From NCBI GenBank assembly GCA_021201665.1, contig JAJQEO010000010.1:1-64000 (forward strand): 64,000 bases of DNA, read 5' to 3'. Positions 26,722-35,546 of the stretch are shown one piece after another. The translations under genes and the position numbers were made by a program. Below the pieces are notes generated by a model. The model made no database searches. It saw nothing but the letters and a program-made list of their open reading frames with translations, and was not told the origin of the DNA. How positions within the stretch are numbered: the stretch's first letter is position 1; every line of letters begins with the position of its first letter. The DNA is from Lachnospiraceae bacterium. GTDB taxonomy: Bacteria; Bacillota; Clostridia; Lachnospirales; Lachnospiraceae.

Positions 26722-28032
26722 TTACGAGGGTTCCTTAAGGAGGCTAAATGTCTCAATCGCATACAAAGGCAGATTCAAAAGCCACTCCTGTTTTCGGTAA
26801 TCCGACATGGATGTGCGCACGGAAATCTCCGGATGATATTTTTCAAAATAGGATCGCAGACTTTTCGCGCGCAGATTCTCCTCCGCTTTCACCTCCAGCG
26901 GAATCACCCGCTCTCCGTTATCGACAATAAAATCAATCTCACAGGTACCGCGGTCATTCGTATAATAGTAAATATTCAGATCCTCCTGTGTTTTCAGCTG
27001 CTGCAGTACAAACTGTTCTGTCAATGCTCCTTTGAATTCTTTAAAAAGGTCATTGCCGTCCAGAAGCACGCCCTGTTTAAGGCCAACCATACAGGAGAGC
27101 AGGCCTACATCCACCAGAAACAGTTTAAAGGCTTTTAAATCCTCATACGCTTTCAGGGGCAGTCCGGGCGCATTGACCCGGTTTACTTTGTGTACCAGTC
27201 CGCAGTCTGTCATCCACAGGATCGCCGTCTCATAATCCTTCGCCCTGGCTCCCTCCCGCAGCAGGCCATAAATAAACTTACGGTTTTCTTTTGCAAGCTG
27301 AGATGGGATGCTGTTCCAGACCATGCGGATTCTCGGGACAATCTCATTTGGGGCGTGTTTGGAAAAATCCTGCTCATAGTCTGAGAGGATCTGCCGCTGC
27401 ACGCTCCGCACTTCACTAAGATCTCCATTTTTCGCAAATCGGGACACTGCCTCCGGCATACCGCCGACAAAATAATACTGCTTCAGAGCGTCAATATATA
27501 CATTTTTGAATGCGGTAATCATCTCAAAGTCCTGCTTTTCCAGCAGTCTGGCATATTGTTCTTTGCCAGCAGCCATCAAAAACTCGCGAAAGGACAATGG
27601 CCCAAGGCGCAGGAAATCCACCTTGCCGACCGGAAAAGAGGTCCCCTCGTGCAGGGCAATTCCCAATAAAGACCCGGCACACACGATCTGATACTGCGGT
27701 GCGTCCTCATAAAAATATTTCAGGCTCGACAACGCCCTGGGAATTTCCTGCACCTCATCAAAAATCAGGAGTGTCTTATCCGGATCAATCTTTTTTTCCG
27801 CATAAATCTCCAGTCCCATGATCAGGCGTTCTATATTCAGATCTGCGGAAAACAGTGCCTCCATCCTGCTGTTTCGGTCAAAATTAATATAAACCACATC
27901 TTCATATTCTGTCCGCGCAAACTCCTTCATCAGCCATGTTTTTCCAACCTGTCTGGCTCCTTCTATAATCAGCGGCTTACGATACTCGCTGTCCTTCCAC
28001 TTTTTCAGATTTTCAATTGCAAAACGATACAT
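26722..28032 (-). CDS. AAA_14/DUF4143 ATPase
   Basis: 436 residues. P-loop IIEGARQVGKTWLMKEFA near 21-35, Walker B LLIFDEVQEIPRAL near 88, and VCAGSLLG. The C-terminal DUF4143 domain has a nuclease-like IDFIVDNGERVIPLEVKAEE motif near 380. Start supported by GAGGAGG. Common in gut anaerobes; role unestablished, with proposals including toxin-antitoxin-like or defence functions. A paralogue is at 48740-50083. Confidence 0.88.
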   Translation of the reverse strand: MYRFAIENLKKWKDSEYRKPLIIEGARQVGKTWLMKEFARTEYEDVVYINFDRNSRMEALFSADLNIERLIMGLEIYAEKKIDPDKTLLIFDEVQEIPRALSSLKYFYEDAPQYQIVCAGSLLGIALHEGTSFPVGKVDFLRLGPLSFREFLMAAGKEQYARLLEKQDFEMITAFKNVYIDALKQYYFVGGMPEAVSRFAKNGDLSEVRSVQRQILSDYEQDFSKHAPNEIVPRIRMVWNSIPSQLAKENRKFIYGLLREGARAKDYETAILWMTDCGLVHKVNRVNAPGLPLKAYEDLKAFKLFLVDVGLLSCMVGLKQGVLLDGNDLFKEFKGALTEQFVLQQLKTQEDLNIYYYTNDRGTCEIDFIVDNGERVIPLEVKAEENLRAKSLRSYFEKYHPEISVRTSMSDYRKQEWLLNLPLYAIETFSLLKEPS

Positions 28033-28301
28033 TCAGATCCTCCTCATATACAAAAACCGGCTCATTCCTGTCATCCGCTGCATCTGGTTTCTGTATAGTA
28101 TATCGCGCTTCAACATATTTTACAACGTAATTTTGTGAGGATTAACATTTTTTCATAGGAAAAAGTGATGAGAAGACTATTCAGACGCTGATCACACTCT
28201 TTTTTTGATTCCTTTTCAAAATTAGCTTCGAACTGCCCGAAGATCTGATCATAAGTGTATTTTGGTTTTTTCGGCACTTTTATTTTGAGTTTTTCGGCTT
28301 G
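28033..28301 (-). other. Gene-poor stretch with possible coding remnant
   Basis: On the minus strand about 28185-28270 an open stretch reads KYTYDQIFGQFEANFEKES, protein-like in composition but with no start or recognised family. GCCGAAAAA-CAAAATA occurs twice, 24 bases apart, just upstream. I see no complete gene. Confidence 0.35.
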
Positions 28302-28535
28302 TTAACTTGTCTTACTCAGCAGGGTACAGATGATCACATGAATGGTGCCCACACTGACCCCGGCTGTCAGGGCGATGCCCTGCACCATGACCGTAAAAGG
28401 ATCGGAGCCAAGATCCGTCAGTAAAAAGAGGCTGACTCCCAGATGGGCTACTGTCAACCCCAGAAAAAGTGCAATCAGTGCTTCGCACCAGCCTGCCAGG
28501 CTGCGTCCGGATGTATCCTTTGAAAACTGAGCCAT
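28302..28535 (-). pseudogene. Truncated YczE/YitT-like membrane protein
   Basis: Start at 28535 (MAQFSKDTSG) after GGAGGAGG. The two hydrophobic segments and LGSDPFTVMVQGI...SVGTIHVI resemble the first third of YczE-type membrane proteins, which are normally over 200 residues. The frame ends after 77 residues, so this is probably a 5' remnant, although expression signals remain. Confidence 0.6.
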
Positions 28536-28693
28536 AAAAGAAGGCCTCCTCCATGTCAGATGATTTTTAAAATCATAACATGGGGAAGGCATTTTTGTCT
28601 ATCCGTTTCTTTTTGCTGTTTTCTGTTTTCGCAGCCGTGCCGCTGTTGTTTTCACTGCAGTTTTCAATCTTTTGGTTCGAACCTGAAAACGCT

Positions 28694-29629
28694 TTAATAT
28701 TCCTCTTCCGGGATCAATTTCAGCACCGCCGTGCTCTGGTAGGTCATGGCTTCATCATGCACAAAGGCCACTGTGCTGTGTGCCGGAGCGTGCAGGGTGC
28801 TGCGGACGGTTCCAAGGTAGGGATCATAAATGCGGGCGAGCAGCTGCCCCTCGTCCACTTCCTCTCCAGGCTGCACAAGTGCCTCAAAAAATCCGGAATC
28901 CTCCGCGCGGACAGGGACAAAATCGCGGCTTTCTATCACACGGGAATGATATCCGGAATAGCCGCGGTAGCGGATGATTCCCTGTTTTTCCATAAAGCTA
29001 AGGATTGCCTCTTCGGCCTGTTTGGCGCTGACCCGGTCGACGCGCTGGGTGTTGGTCGTGTAGATGGAAAACGCGTGGGTCTCCCAGATCTGCCAGTTAT
29101 AGTTCAGGGTCGTGGTGTCAAAGGGGCGCGGCTCGTGCAGGACGATGTAGGGCAGGCCAAACTGCTGCGCGAGCGCGACGTTCTCAAAGCCGGTCTTCAT
29201 CATACGCACATGCGGTACAAAGGCTCCCGGCATATAAAAAGAAGCAAACTGCACGCCAAACTGGTAGTCCTGGATCGCCTCAAAAACGCCCGCCGCGATG
29301 CGCTGCGTTGTCTCGCCCTGGTCGTAGCCGGGAAACATGCGGTTGATATCCGTATTGTCAATGGTCCAGAAACGCTTTTTGATATTCATGGAATAGGGAT
29401 TCACGCAGGGAATCACCAGAATCTGTTTCCCCGGCAGGATGCGCCCGCGCTCTTCCAGCTCCATGAGCTTGCGGATGAGCCTCGAGCAGGCATAAAGCTG
29501 CTGATTTTCGTTGCCGCGCATGCTCCCGACGATGCAGATGGACGGCTCTCCGCTGCCAAAGGTAAAGCCGGTCACGCGGAAGTCGTCGCGGTAAAGTGCT
29601 TTTATCTCAAATAAAACGGTCCGTTTCAT
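28694..29629 (-). CDS. M14-type aspartoacylase/succinylglutamate desuccinylase homologue lacking metal ligands
   Basis: 311 residues from the ATG at 29629 (AAGGAG six bases upstream). The fold matches the AstE/AspA-like M14 group, including IDNTDINRMFPG. The first zinc motif, normally HGDE, is RGNE (SMRGNENQQ), and the normal DxHAS region is QFASFY. It has thus lost expected metal-binding His residues and may be a pseudoenzyme or regulatory partner. It is followed by a lipoyl-like C-terminal domain (VQPGEEVDEGQLLARIYDP). It lies 81 bases from an intact paralogue, likely in the same operon. Confidence 0.82.
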   Translation of the reverse strand: MKRTVLFEIKALYRDDFRVTGFTFGSGEPSICIVGSMRGNENQQLYACSRLIRKLMELEERGRILPGKQILVIPCVNPYSMNIKKRFWTIDNTDINRMFPGYDQGETTQRIAAGVFEAIQDYQFGVQFASFYMPGAFVPHVRMMKTGFENVALAQQFGLPYIVLHEPRPFDTTTLNYNWQIWETHAFSIYTTNTQRVDRVSAKQAEEAILSFMEKQGIIRYRGYSGYHSRVIESRDFVPVRAEDSGFFEALVQPGEEVDEGQLLARIYDPYLGTVRSTLHAPAHSTVAFVHDEAMTYQSTAVLKLIPEEEY

Positions 29630-29710
29630 GTCTTGCTCCTTGTGTTTATCCATTCATCAAATTCATTTTATTCATCATTTTACTACTGCCGTTCTCATTC
29701 CCTGCAGCGC

Positions 29711-30652
29711 TCACTGATTTTTCCTCAGAATCCGCGCGATCAGCGAGCCCTCGTCTACGACCGGATACTCGCGCACGGTAAAGAGCCAGCCGTCCACCGG
29801 GGCGGTGACACGGCCAATCAGGGTGCCGCGCAGCGGATCGACGATCTGTCCGATCTCGTCCCCTGCTTTAAGCATGCTGCCGTGGGAGCGTGTTTTGATG
29901 AAAATACCGGAAACCGGCGCGTTCAGAAAGGTGACGTCCTCCGGATCGCGGGAGATCACGGGCGTCCGCACTTCCTCCACCGGGCCGTCCCAGATGCCCA
30001 TCTCCTTCATCAGGCGGAAAATGCCGTCGGTAAGCTGAATTCCATATTCCCGGGTGATGCGCATGCCAACGCCCATCTCTACCACGAGCGTCGGCGTATT
30101 CCGGCTGTTCAGGCTGAAGGCAAGCGTAGATTCCAGCACCGTGCTCGTGCCATGCACCCAGATAAAGTCCACATTGGCCAGCTTCGCCCAAGGCATCAGC
30201 CAATCTTCATGCAGCTCGTTGATGCGGATCTGCGGAATCTCGGTCAGATAAATATTGCTGGCGTGGATATCGAGGCAGAGATCCGAGCCTTTGAGGTCGC
30301 GGATGATCTCTGAGGCCAGGTATTCATTCATATCTCCGTCTGAATTCCCCGGAAAAATCCGGTTCATGTCCAGGTCAAAAGCCGGAATGCCCCGGGTCAC
30401 AGAGTCGATGCCGAACGGATTCAGCGCCGGGTAGATATCGACCGTCCCCTTTAAATACTCCGGATGTTCCTCAATCCGGCGCGAAACCTCGTAGCAGACA
30501 TACTGCCCTTCCAGCTCGTCGCCGTGGATACCGGTGACAATGCTGATCCGCTTCGGACAGGTGAGCCTGTCAGAATCGGGCTGAATGCGGTTTTTGCGAA
30601 TGCACAGCACCTCATCCACCGGCATGTTGGTTTTTGCTATTGTCTGTATCAT
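29711..30652 (-). CDS. M14-type aspartoacylase/succinylglutamate desuccinylase family deacylase, intact
   Basis: 313 residues. It keeps the metal-binding motifs GIHGDELEGQYV near 44 and LCLDIHASN near 117, and NRIFPG. The C-terminal barrel (LKAGDEIGQIVDPLRG) resembles that of the neighbour. It should be a zinc-dependent amide hydrolase on a small N-acyl compound; the substrate is unknown. Ribosome site AGAAAGG. It sits between the transglutaminase gene and its degenerate paralogue, all on the minus strand, and may form a mixed complex with that paralogue. Confidence 0.85.
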   Translation of the reverse strand: MIQTIAKTNMPVDEVLCIRKNRIQPDSDRLTCPKRISIVTGIHGDELEGQYVCYEVSRRIEEHPEYLKGTVDIYPALNPFGIDSVTRGIPAFDLDMNRIFPGNSDGDMNEYLASEIIRDLKGSDLCLDIHASNIYLTEIPQIRINELHEDWLMPWAKLANVDFIWVHGTSTVLESTLAFSLNSRNTPTLVVEMGVGMRITREYGIQLTDGIFRLMKEMGIWDGPVEEVRTPVISRDPEDVTFLNAPVSGIFIKTRSHGSMLKAGDEIGQIVDPLRGTLIGRVTAPVDGWLFTVREYPVVDEGSLIARILRKNQ

Positions 30653-30733
30653 ATTTTACTGCCTTTCTTTTCATACAGCGTGTCTTTTTCTTTATGTTTG
30701 ATCGTTTCTACAGTCTCAGGGGCTGTCACAAAG

Positions 30734-31714
30734 TCAAAGCCCCATTGCTTCCTTCACCCGCACCGCCACCGTCTGCGTCTGCTTTGTGCGCCCCACAAAA
30801 ACACCCTGGCTGACGATACAGTCATGGTAGTCGCGTCCGGAGGAGATTTTGATGTGCTGATCATCCACGATCAGATTGTTGGTCGGGTCGATCGCGTACC
30901 AGCGGCTGCCGTCGCACACCTCGACCCAGGCATGGCTTAAGCCCTCGCCAATGAGCATGCCGACCACATAACGGCAGGGTATCCGGTGGATCCGGCAAAG
31001 AGAGAGCAGGATGTGCGCGTAGTCCTGGCAGACGCCCTTTCCGAGCGCCATCGCCTCCTCCGCCGTGGTGTGCACGTTCGTAACGCCCTTGACGTAAGAG
31101 AAATTCTCGTAGAGCGTGTGCATCATCGTTACCGCTAATTCCAACGTGGGCGTCATGTTTGTTCGCGTATCCTCATTTGCAACAGGATCCACGTCGTTTT
31201 CTGACACAATGGCAGTATTATCTCCGGCCTTCCCTGACGCAGGTTCAGTACATTCTCCGGCATTCCCTGATGCAGGCTCAGTATTATCTGGGGTGATCTC
31301 CTTAGAAACTGCAGCAGCTCTGCACGCTTCCTCGTATTTTCCCGCCGCCCCCTCAAACCGCTTCGCAAATTCCAGGATCGCCGGCCCCGGCCGGGTGTAG
31401 TCGGTCTGATATTTAAAGAGACCGATCTGATGCTCCTCCTTCGCCGGAAGGTATTCCGCCAGGCCGGTGCGCGCCTGTCCCCGGACGCGGGCGAAAAAAC
31501 GGTCGTGTTTGCCCTTCGTATAGCCGTAAATGCTGTAGTTGCCAAAGGAGTCTTCATCGGTTGACAAAAACTCCTTCGGATATACCTCCACATCGAGTCG
31601 ATTAATCAATTGTCGTTCGTCTGTCTGAGGAATGCATTTCAGAGTAAACCGATGCTCCTCCACAGGCGGTTCAAAGTCCAGATGCATGTCGTACTCAAAG
31701 AGCAGATCCTTCAT
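30734..31714 (-). CDS. Transglutaminase-like cysteine peptidase-fold protein
   Basis: 326 residues. The C-terminal transglutaminase-like core has Cys in GKGVCQDYAHI near 230, His in SHAWVEV near 267 and Asp in YAIDPTNN near 283, a complete triad. The N-terminal part is a beta-rich domain of the type found with this family. Residues about 143-178 are an inserted Gly/Glu/Asn-rich linker of 11-residue repeats. The start follows GGGAGGATTAGCGG. It belongs to the ATP-grasp, alpha-E and transglutaminase set commonly found together; the set's product is unknown, although peptide or amide chemistry is often proposed. Confidence 0.88.
   Translation of the reverse strand: MKDLLFEYDMHLDFEPPVEEHRFTLKCIPQTDERQLINRLDVEVYPKEFLSTDEDSFGNYSIYGYTKGKHDRFFARVRGQARTGLAEYLPAKEEHQIGLFKYQTDYTRPGPAILEFAKRFEGAAGKYEEACRAAAVSKEITPDNTEPASGNAGECTEPASGKAGDNTAIVSENDVDPVANEDTRTNMTPTLELAVTMMHTLYENFSYVKGVTNVHTTAEEAMALGKGVCQDYAHILLSLCRIHRIPCRYVVGMLIGEGLSHAWVEVCDGSRWYAIDPTNNLIVDDQHIKISSGRDYHDCIVSQGVFVGRTKQTQTVAVRVKEAMGL
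31215..31290 (-). repeat. 33-bp in-frame repeat in the transglutaminase gene
   Basis: Units start at 31215, 31248 and 31281 (partial), sharing CCGGC-TTCCCTGA-GCAGG-TCAGTA on the plus strand. They encode TEPASGNAGE-type peptides. Confidence 0.8.
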
Positions 31715-31837
31715 CCGCTAATCCTCCCAGTACCTGTTGTTTTTTGCCGATTCCTTCGATCAGTCATTCGGTAAGCACTTCCCTTTATATTTGGATGCGC
31801 AAGGAGTGCCAAACGCACTCCATTGCATGCAGGCTTT

Positions 31838-32515
31838 TCATTCCTGGCCTTCCAGCAGCCTTTCCGTTTTCTGTACGATCGCCAGATAGTCGATCCGCGG
31901 CTCTTCCACCAGCTGGCTCAGGTCGTCGAGGTAAGTCTGCCGGTATTTCAGGCAGGTGCGCCAGATCCGGCCGGAGAGGCGGTCGACCTCCCGCTTCATC
32001 TCCTCGCGGGACATCCGAAGCCGCGCGTACAGGTCGAGGCGCTCCACGCGCTTGCCGACCTTGATGATATTGCGGACATTTTCACTGTCGATTTCATCAT
32101 CCACAATGCCCCAGAAGGCAAGAATATCATCGAGCACACGCTGCAGCTCAATCAGCGGCGACGGAGAAATCCGCGCTTTGTTCATCTCATACATCGCCAG
32201 CTGAATGTAGGAAATCGTATCACTGCCGATCTCCTCGCGCAGCACGATGCAGTTGTCATACGCGCGAGTCAGGTTGGAATAGATCGAGTTCGGATCCTCC
32301 GGGTCAAAGCAGTATCGGGCGACAAAATCCTCCCCGGATGTATAGATATTCGGAATTTCGAGCTTTTTGCAGAACCCGTCCAGGCTGCCCAGCTCGTCCA
32401 TGTCAATCATGGAGTCAAAGCTTTCCGCAAATAATTTGATCGTCGTATAGACGCGCTCGCTGTACCGCCCAAGCCAGAACAGGCGGTCTGTGTTTTCTAC
32501 CGAGATAATACCCAT
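31838..32515 (-). CDS. Alpha-E domain protein
   Basis: 225 residues, all-helical. The opening MGIISVENTDRLFWLGRYSERVYTT and RLDLYARL match the alpha-E (DUF403) family, which accompanies circularly permuted ATP-grasp proteins. It overlaps the 3' end of the ATP-grasp gene by 19 bases, so translation is probably coupled. GGAGGAGG lies 12 bases upstream of the ATG. The enzymatic role is unknown. After the stop, a GGAGTGC/GCACTCC hairpin lies near 31803-31822. Confidence 0.88.
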   Translation of the reverse strand: MGIISVENTDRLFWLGRYSERVYTTIKLFAESFDSMIDMDELGSLDGFCKKLEIPNIYTSGEDFVARYCFDPEDPNSIYSNLTRAYDNCIVLREEIGSDTISYIQLAMYEMNKARISPSPLIELQRVLDDILAFWGIVDDEIDSENVRNIIKVGKRVERLDLYARLRMSREEMKREVDRLSGRIWRTCLKYRQTYLDDLSQLVEEPRIDYLAIVQKTERLLEGQE

Positions 32516-33825
32516 GTGTCTTTAAATCCTCCTCCCTGAGATGAGTTGACGATGAACGAATCCGGGTTGCGTGAGAATCGGGTCAGGCCGCTCTTCCACA
32601 CCAGCGGCTCGTCCGCCATCAGCACAAAGGCACGCAGATCGGCCTTGCGCGGCACGCATTCCCCGTTCTCAAAAATATCGATATCCAGGAAATCGATGAC
32701 CTCCTGCGCGATAAAACGCCGCGGCTCCCGCTTCAGAAGCGCGATAAAGTCTTCCTTTTCCTGCTTCGTCATCTTATTGCCGAACTGGACACCGTAGCCG
32801 CCGGCCTCCGCGACATCCTTGAGCACCAGGTCGTCAAAATGCTCCAGCACGTAGTCCATATCTTCCTTATATAAAGGCAGGTAGGTCGGCGCGTTGTGCA
32901 GAATCGGCTCCTCGCCGAGATAATACTTGATCATCTTCGGTACGAAATAATAAATGCCCTTGTCATCCGCGACGCCGTTGCCCGGCGCATTCAAAAGCGC
33001 GACATTGCCCTTGCGGAAAATATCGTACAGATGGGGAATCCCGATCAGCGATCCCTCATAGAAATTCATCGGATCCAGATATTCGTCCGAAATGCGGCGG
33101 TACACCGCGCCGACCGGCTCCTTGCGCCCGGAATAATCTTTAAAATACAGGTGATCATTTTCCACCAGAAGCTCGCTGCCGGTGACCAGATGCGCCCCCG
33201 TCTTTTCTGCCAGATAGGAGTGCTCAAAATACGCGGAATTGTAGCGGCCGGGCGTCAGGATGACCGTGTGCCCTCCCGTATTGACATGATCCATCGTCCG
33301 GCGCAGCAGCTGGGCGTAGTTTCGATTATCCTCAATGTGTGTTTTCTGGAAGGTGGACGGACTGCTCCTGCGGCACAGCTCCCGCGCAATCATCGGATAC
33401 GAAGCGCCCGAGGGCACGCGCAGGTTGTCCTCCAGTATGTACCATTCCTTATCCTTGCCCTGCACCAGATCGATACCCGCGATGTGCGCGTACACGCCCT
33501 TCGGCGGCATCACACCCTCGCACTGCGCCAGATAGCCGCTGGATGCGTAGATAAACTCCTCCGGCACGATTTTATCGCGGATAATTTTCTTTTCACTGTA
33601 AATATCCTTGATAAACAGGTTCAGCGCCGACACACGCTGCTTTAAACCCTTTTCCAGATAAGCAAACTCCTCCGCCTCAATCACACGCGGAATCGCGTCA
33701 AACGGAAACAGCTGCTCCTTGAATACATTGTTTTTGTAAATACCGAACTTCACACCGTAGCGGGCCAGCAGCTCGTTGACCGTGTCCGTATGGCGGTATA
33801 AATCCATTTCCTGCATTGATTGCAT
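32497..33825 (-). CDS. Circularly permuted type 2 ATP-grasp protein
   Basis: 442 residues. GIDLVQGKDKEWYILEDNLRVPSGASYP, TPGRYNSAYFEHSYLA, NAPGNGVADDKGIYYFVPK and LKDVAEAGGYGVQFG are hallmark motifs of the DUF404/DUF407 ATP-grasp family. Such enzymes ligate a carboxylate to an amine using ATP. Start at 33825 after GAGGAGGG. It is the first gene of an apparent operon with alpha-E, transglutaminase and two M14-type genes. A LysR gene is divergent, 293 bases away, and may regulate it. Confidence 0.9.
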   Translation of the reverse strand: MQSMQEMDLYRHTDTVNELLARYGVKFGIYKNNVFKEQLFPFDAIPRVIEAEEFAYLEKGLKQRVSALNLFIKDIYSEKKIIRDKIVPEEFIYASSGYLAQCEGVMPPKGVYAHIAGIDLVQGKDKEWYILEDNLRVPSGASYPMIARELCRRSSPSTFQKTHIEDNRNYAQLLRRTMDHVNTGGHTVILTPGRYNSAYFEHSYLAEKTGAHLVTGSELLVENDHLYFKDYSGRKEPVGAVYRRISDEYLDPMNFYEGSLIGIPHLYDIFRKGNVALLNAPGNGVADDKGIYYFVPKMIKYYLGEEPILHNAPTYLPLYKEDMDYVLEHFDDLVLKDVAEAGGYGVQFGNKMTKQEKEDFIALLKREPRRFIAQEVIDFLDIDIFENGECVPRKADLRAFVLMADEPLVWKSGLTRFSRNPDSFIVNSSQGGGFKDTWVLSR

Positions 33826-34018
33826 AAATACCCTCCTCTTCCCCTGTCCGATTTTTTTGAAGGGTTTGCACGCCGCCGTTCATGCGCATAAGAAAAGGCG
33901 CAATGCCAGTATGCAAAACGCCTTTGTTTCAAATATCATACACCGAAACCGCCGCTTCCGTCAACATTTTTTTGGGGCAATTTCTTCCAAACAAGAAAAA
34001 ATAAAAAATGAACTTTCA

Positions 34019-34047
34019 ATGACAATTGTTTTAAAATGTGTTACAAT
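34019..34047 (+). promoter_or_regulatory. Sigma-A promoter of the LysR gene
   Basis: ATGACA, a 17-base spacer and TACAAT, each one base from consensus, in the gap shared with the divergent ATP-grasp operon. Confidence 0.6.
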
Positions 34048-34118
34048 CATGTTAATTATACGGTCAAATATCTGTTAAGATTTGATGAATTAAAGATTTA
34101 ATAAAGAAGGGTACACGC

Positions 34119-35012
34119 ATGGATATCGAGTTTCTCCGGGAATTTCTGGTTTTAAGCAAAACCTGCAGCTTTCAGGAAGCGAGTGAAAAGCTTTACATCA
34201 CAAATTCGACGCTGTCGAAGCATATTCAGAAGATGGAGGCTGAACTGGGACATTCCCTGTTTGAGCGTTCTACGCGCAGGGTCGCGCTGACCAATGCAGG
34301 CAAAATCCTGCAGGATAAAGGAGAACAGATTCTTTCCCTCTATGATGAGGGGCTGATGCAGATCAATGCAGAGACAGCAAAGGCAACCAACACTCTGTCC
34401 ATCGCGTTTGCCGGCTCCCTGTTCCGTTTTGGTGTACTCGATACGATTCTCGCTTTTAAGGACGCACATCCGGATATTAATGTCCAGCTCACGGAGCTGG
34501 ATGAGCCGCCGCAGAAGTCTGTTTTTATCGAAAAACAGGCAGAGTTTATTTTTGCGGGAGATCTGAACCGCATGTCAAAGGAAGTCCTCCGCTATCCTTT
34601 CCGGAAGGAGGAGCTGGTTCTGCTCGTATCTGACCAGAATCCACTCGCCCAGAGAACATCCATGAAATTGCCGGAGCTCGCCAATGAACCCCTGATGCTT
34701 CCCTATAAGGATTTTTTGCAGAGCATTTTTCTCAAAGCATGTGCGGACGCAGACTTCACTCCCAACATCAGGCTCTGTACACAGAGTCCGCAGACTACGT
34801 TTCAGCTGGTTGCAAACAACTACGCCAGCGCGATTTTTCCACGCGACTGCCTGAAAGGCCACAGCGGCGGGGAAGCTCTGCACGCCATCAGCATTACGCC
34901 GGTCATTACCTTTGAGATTTACATGCTGTATCTGGACGGCCGTTCCTTTTCACAGGCCGGAAAGCTGTTTTATGATTATGTCTGCGGGGAAGCTTCAGAA
35001 GCTGTCTTATGA
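34119..35012 (+). CDS. LysR-family transcriptional regulator
   Basis: 297 residues. The N-terminal winged HTH (FLREFLVLSKTCSFQEASEKLYITNSTLSKHI) covers 1-60, followed by a LysR substrate-binding domain (FEIYMLYLDGRSFSQAG at the end). The ribosome site is GAAGGG. Being divergent from the ATP-grasp operon, that operon is the likeliest target; the effector is unknown. The last 14 codons are part of a four-copy 37-38 bp tandem repeat that runs on past the stop; the last copy ends in another frame with nearly the same peptide (YDYVCWNASKAVL against YDYVCGEASEAVL). Confidence 0.9.
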   Translation: MDIEFLREFLVLSKTCSFQEASEKLYITNSTLSKHIQKMEAELGHSLFERSTRRVALTNAGKILQDKGEQILSLYDEGLMQINAETAKATNTLSIAFAGSLFRFGVLDTILAFKDAHPDINVQLTELDEPPQKSVFIEKQAEFIFAGDLNRMSKEVLRYPFRKEELVLLVSDQNPLAQRTSMKLPELANEPLMLPYKDFLQSIFLKACADADFTPNIRLCTQSPQTTFQLVANNYASAIFPRDCLKGHSGGEALHAISITPVITFEIYMLYLDGRSFSQAGKLFYDYVCGEASEAVL

Positions 35013-35122
35013 TTATGTCCGCAGGGAATGCTTCGAAAGCTGTCTTATGATTATGTCTGCTGGAATGCTTCGAAAGCTGTCTTATGATTATGTCTGCTGG
35101 AATGCTTCGAAAGCAGTTTTAT
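34970..35122 (+). repeat. Four tandem 37-38 bp copies of the LysR gene end
   Basis: Each unit begins TTATGATTATGTC and ends near GAAAGC-GT. Unit 1 is inside the gene; units 2-4 are downstream and increasingly alike, which suggests recent expansion. Confidence 0.92.
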
Positions 35123-35344
35123 GAATTAGCCTTCCTCTAATCTGAACGCAATTTCTTCTATTGCAGTGTTTTCCGAACTTATTCTGCGGAAACCTGCAAT
35201 ATTTTTTTCGTTCTGGAAATAGAAGCAATCGTTCTTATCCTTCCGGAATACCTGCAATATTTTTTCATTTCTGCAAAATCTGCTGTATATTCCGCCTGAT
35301 TCTGGCAATCCTATAGTAAACGCCAAAAGTTATTTGTCGTTTCC

Positions 35345-35520
35345 TGATAACAGTACCGCGCGGCAGCCATGATTGCCGTCCGCGGCATTCCGTGGAGAAT
35401 CAACCGGGTGAGAGCTGCCTTTTATATGCGCAGGGCCGGGAAAGGCATTTTGCGGCTACAGCCGCCCCCGGCCCGATCTCTCAGTCCGTCGCGTACAGTA
35501 ATTTCTCGTGCGCAGCCACG
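35345..35520 (+). other. Candidate structured leader RNA of the M23-like gene
   Basis: The region before the M23-like gene can form CCGCG-GGCA/TGCC-CGCGG (about 35356-35384) and a long GGGCCGGG/CCCGGCCC stem (about 35433-35475) enclosing GCGGCT/AGCCGC. It also has a GGGTGAGAG element and a closing region CAGTCCGTCGCG. The arrangement recalls c-di-AMP (ydaO) riboswitches, which often precede cell-wall peptidase genes, but the match is by eye and partial. The 35123-35344 stretch shows only TGCAATATTTTTT-type repeats. Confidence 0.4.
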
Positions 35521-35546
35521 CAAAGAAAGAACGAGGTGAATGGATC

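Noticed and set aside
28660-28690. tRNA-like TTCGAACC string
   Set aside because: No acceptor or anticodon stems can be formed around it.
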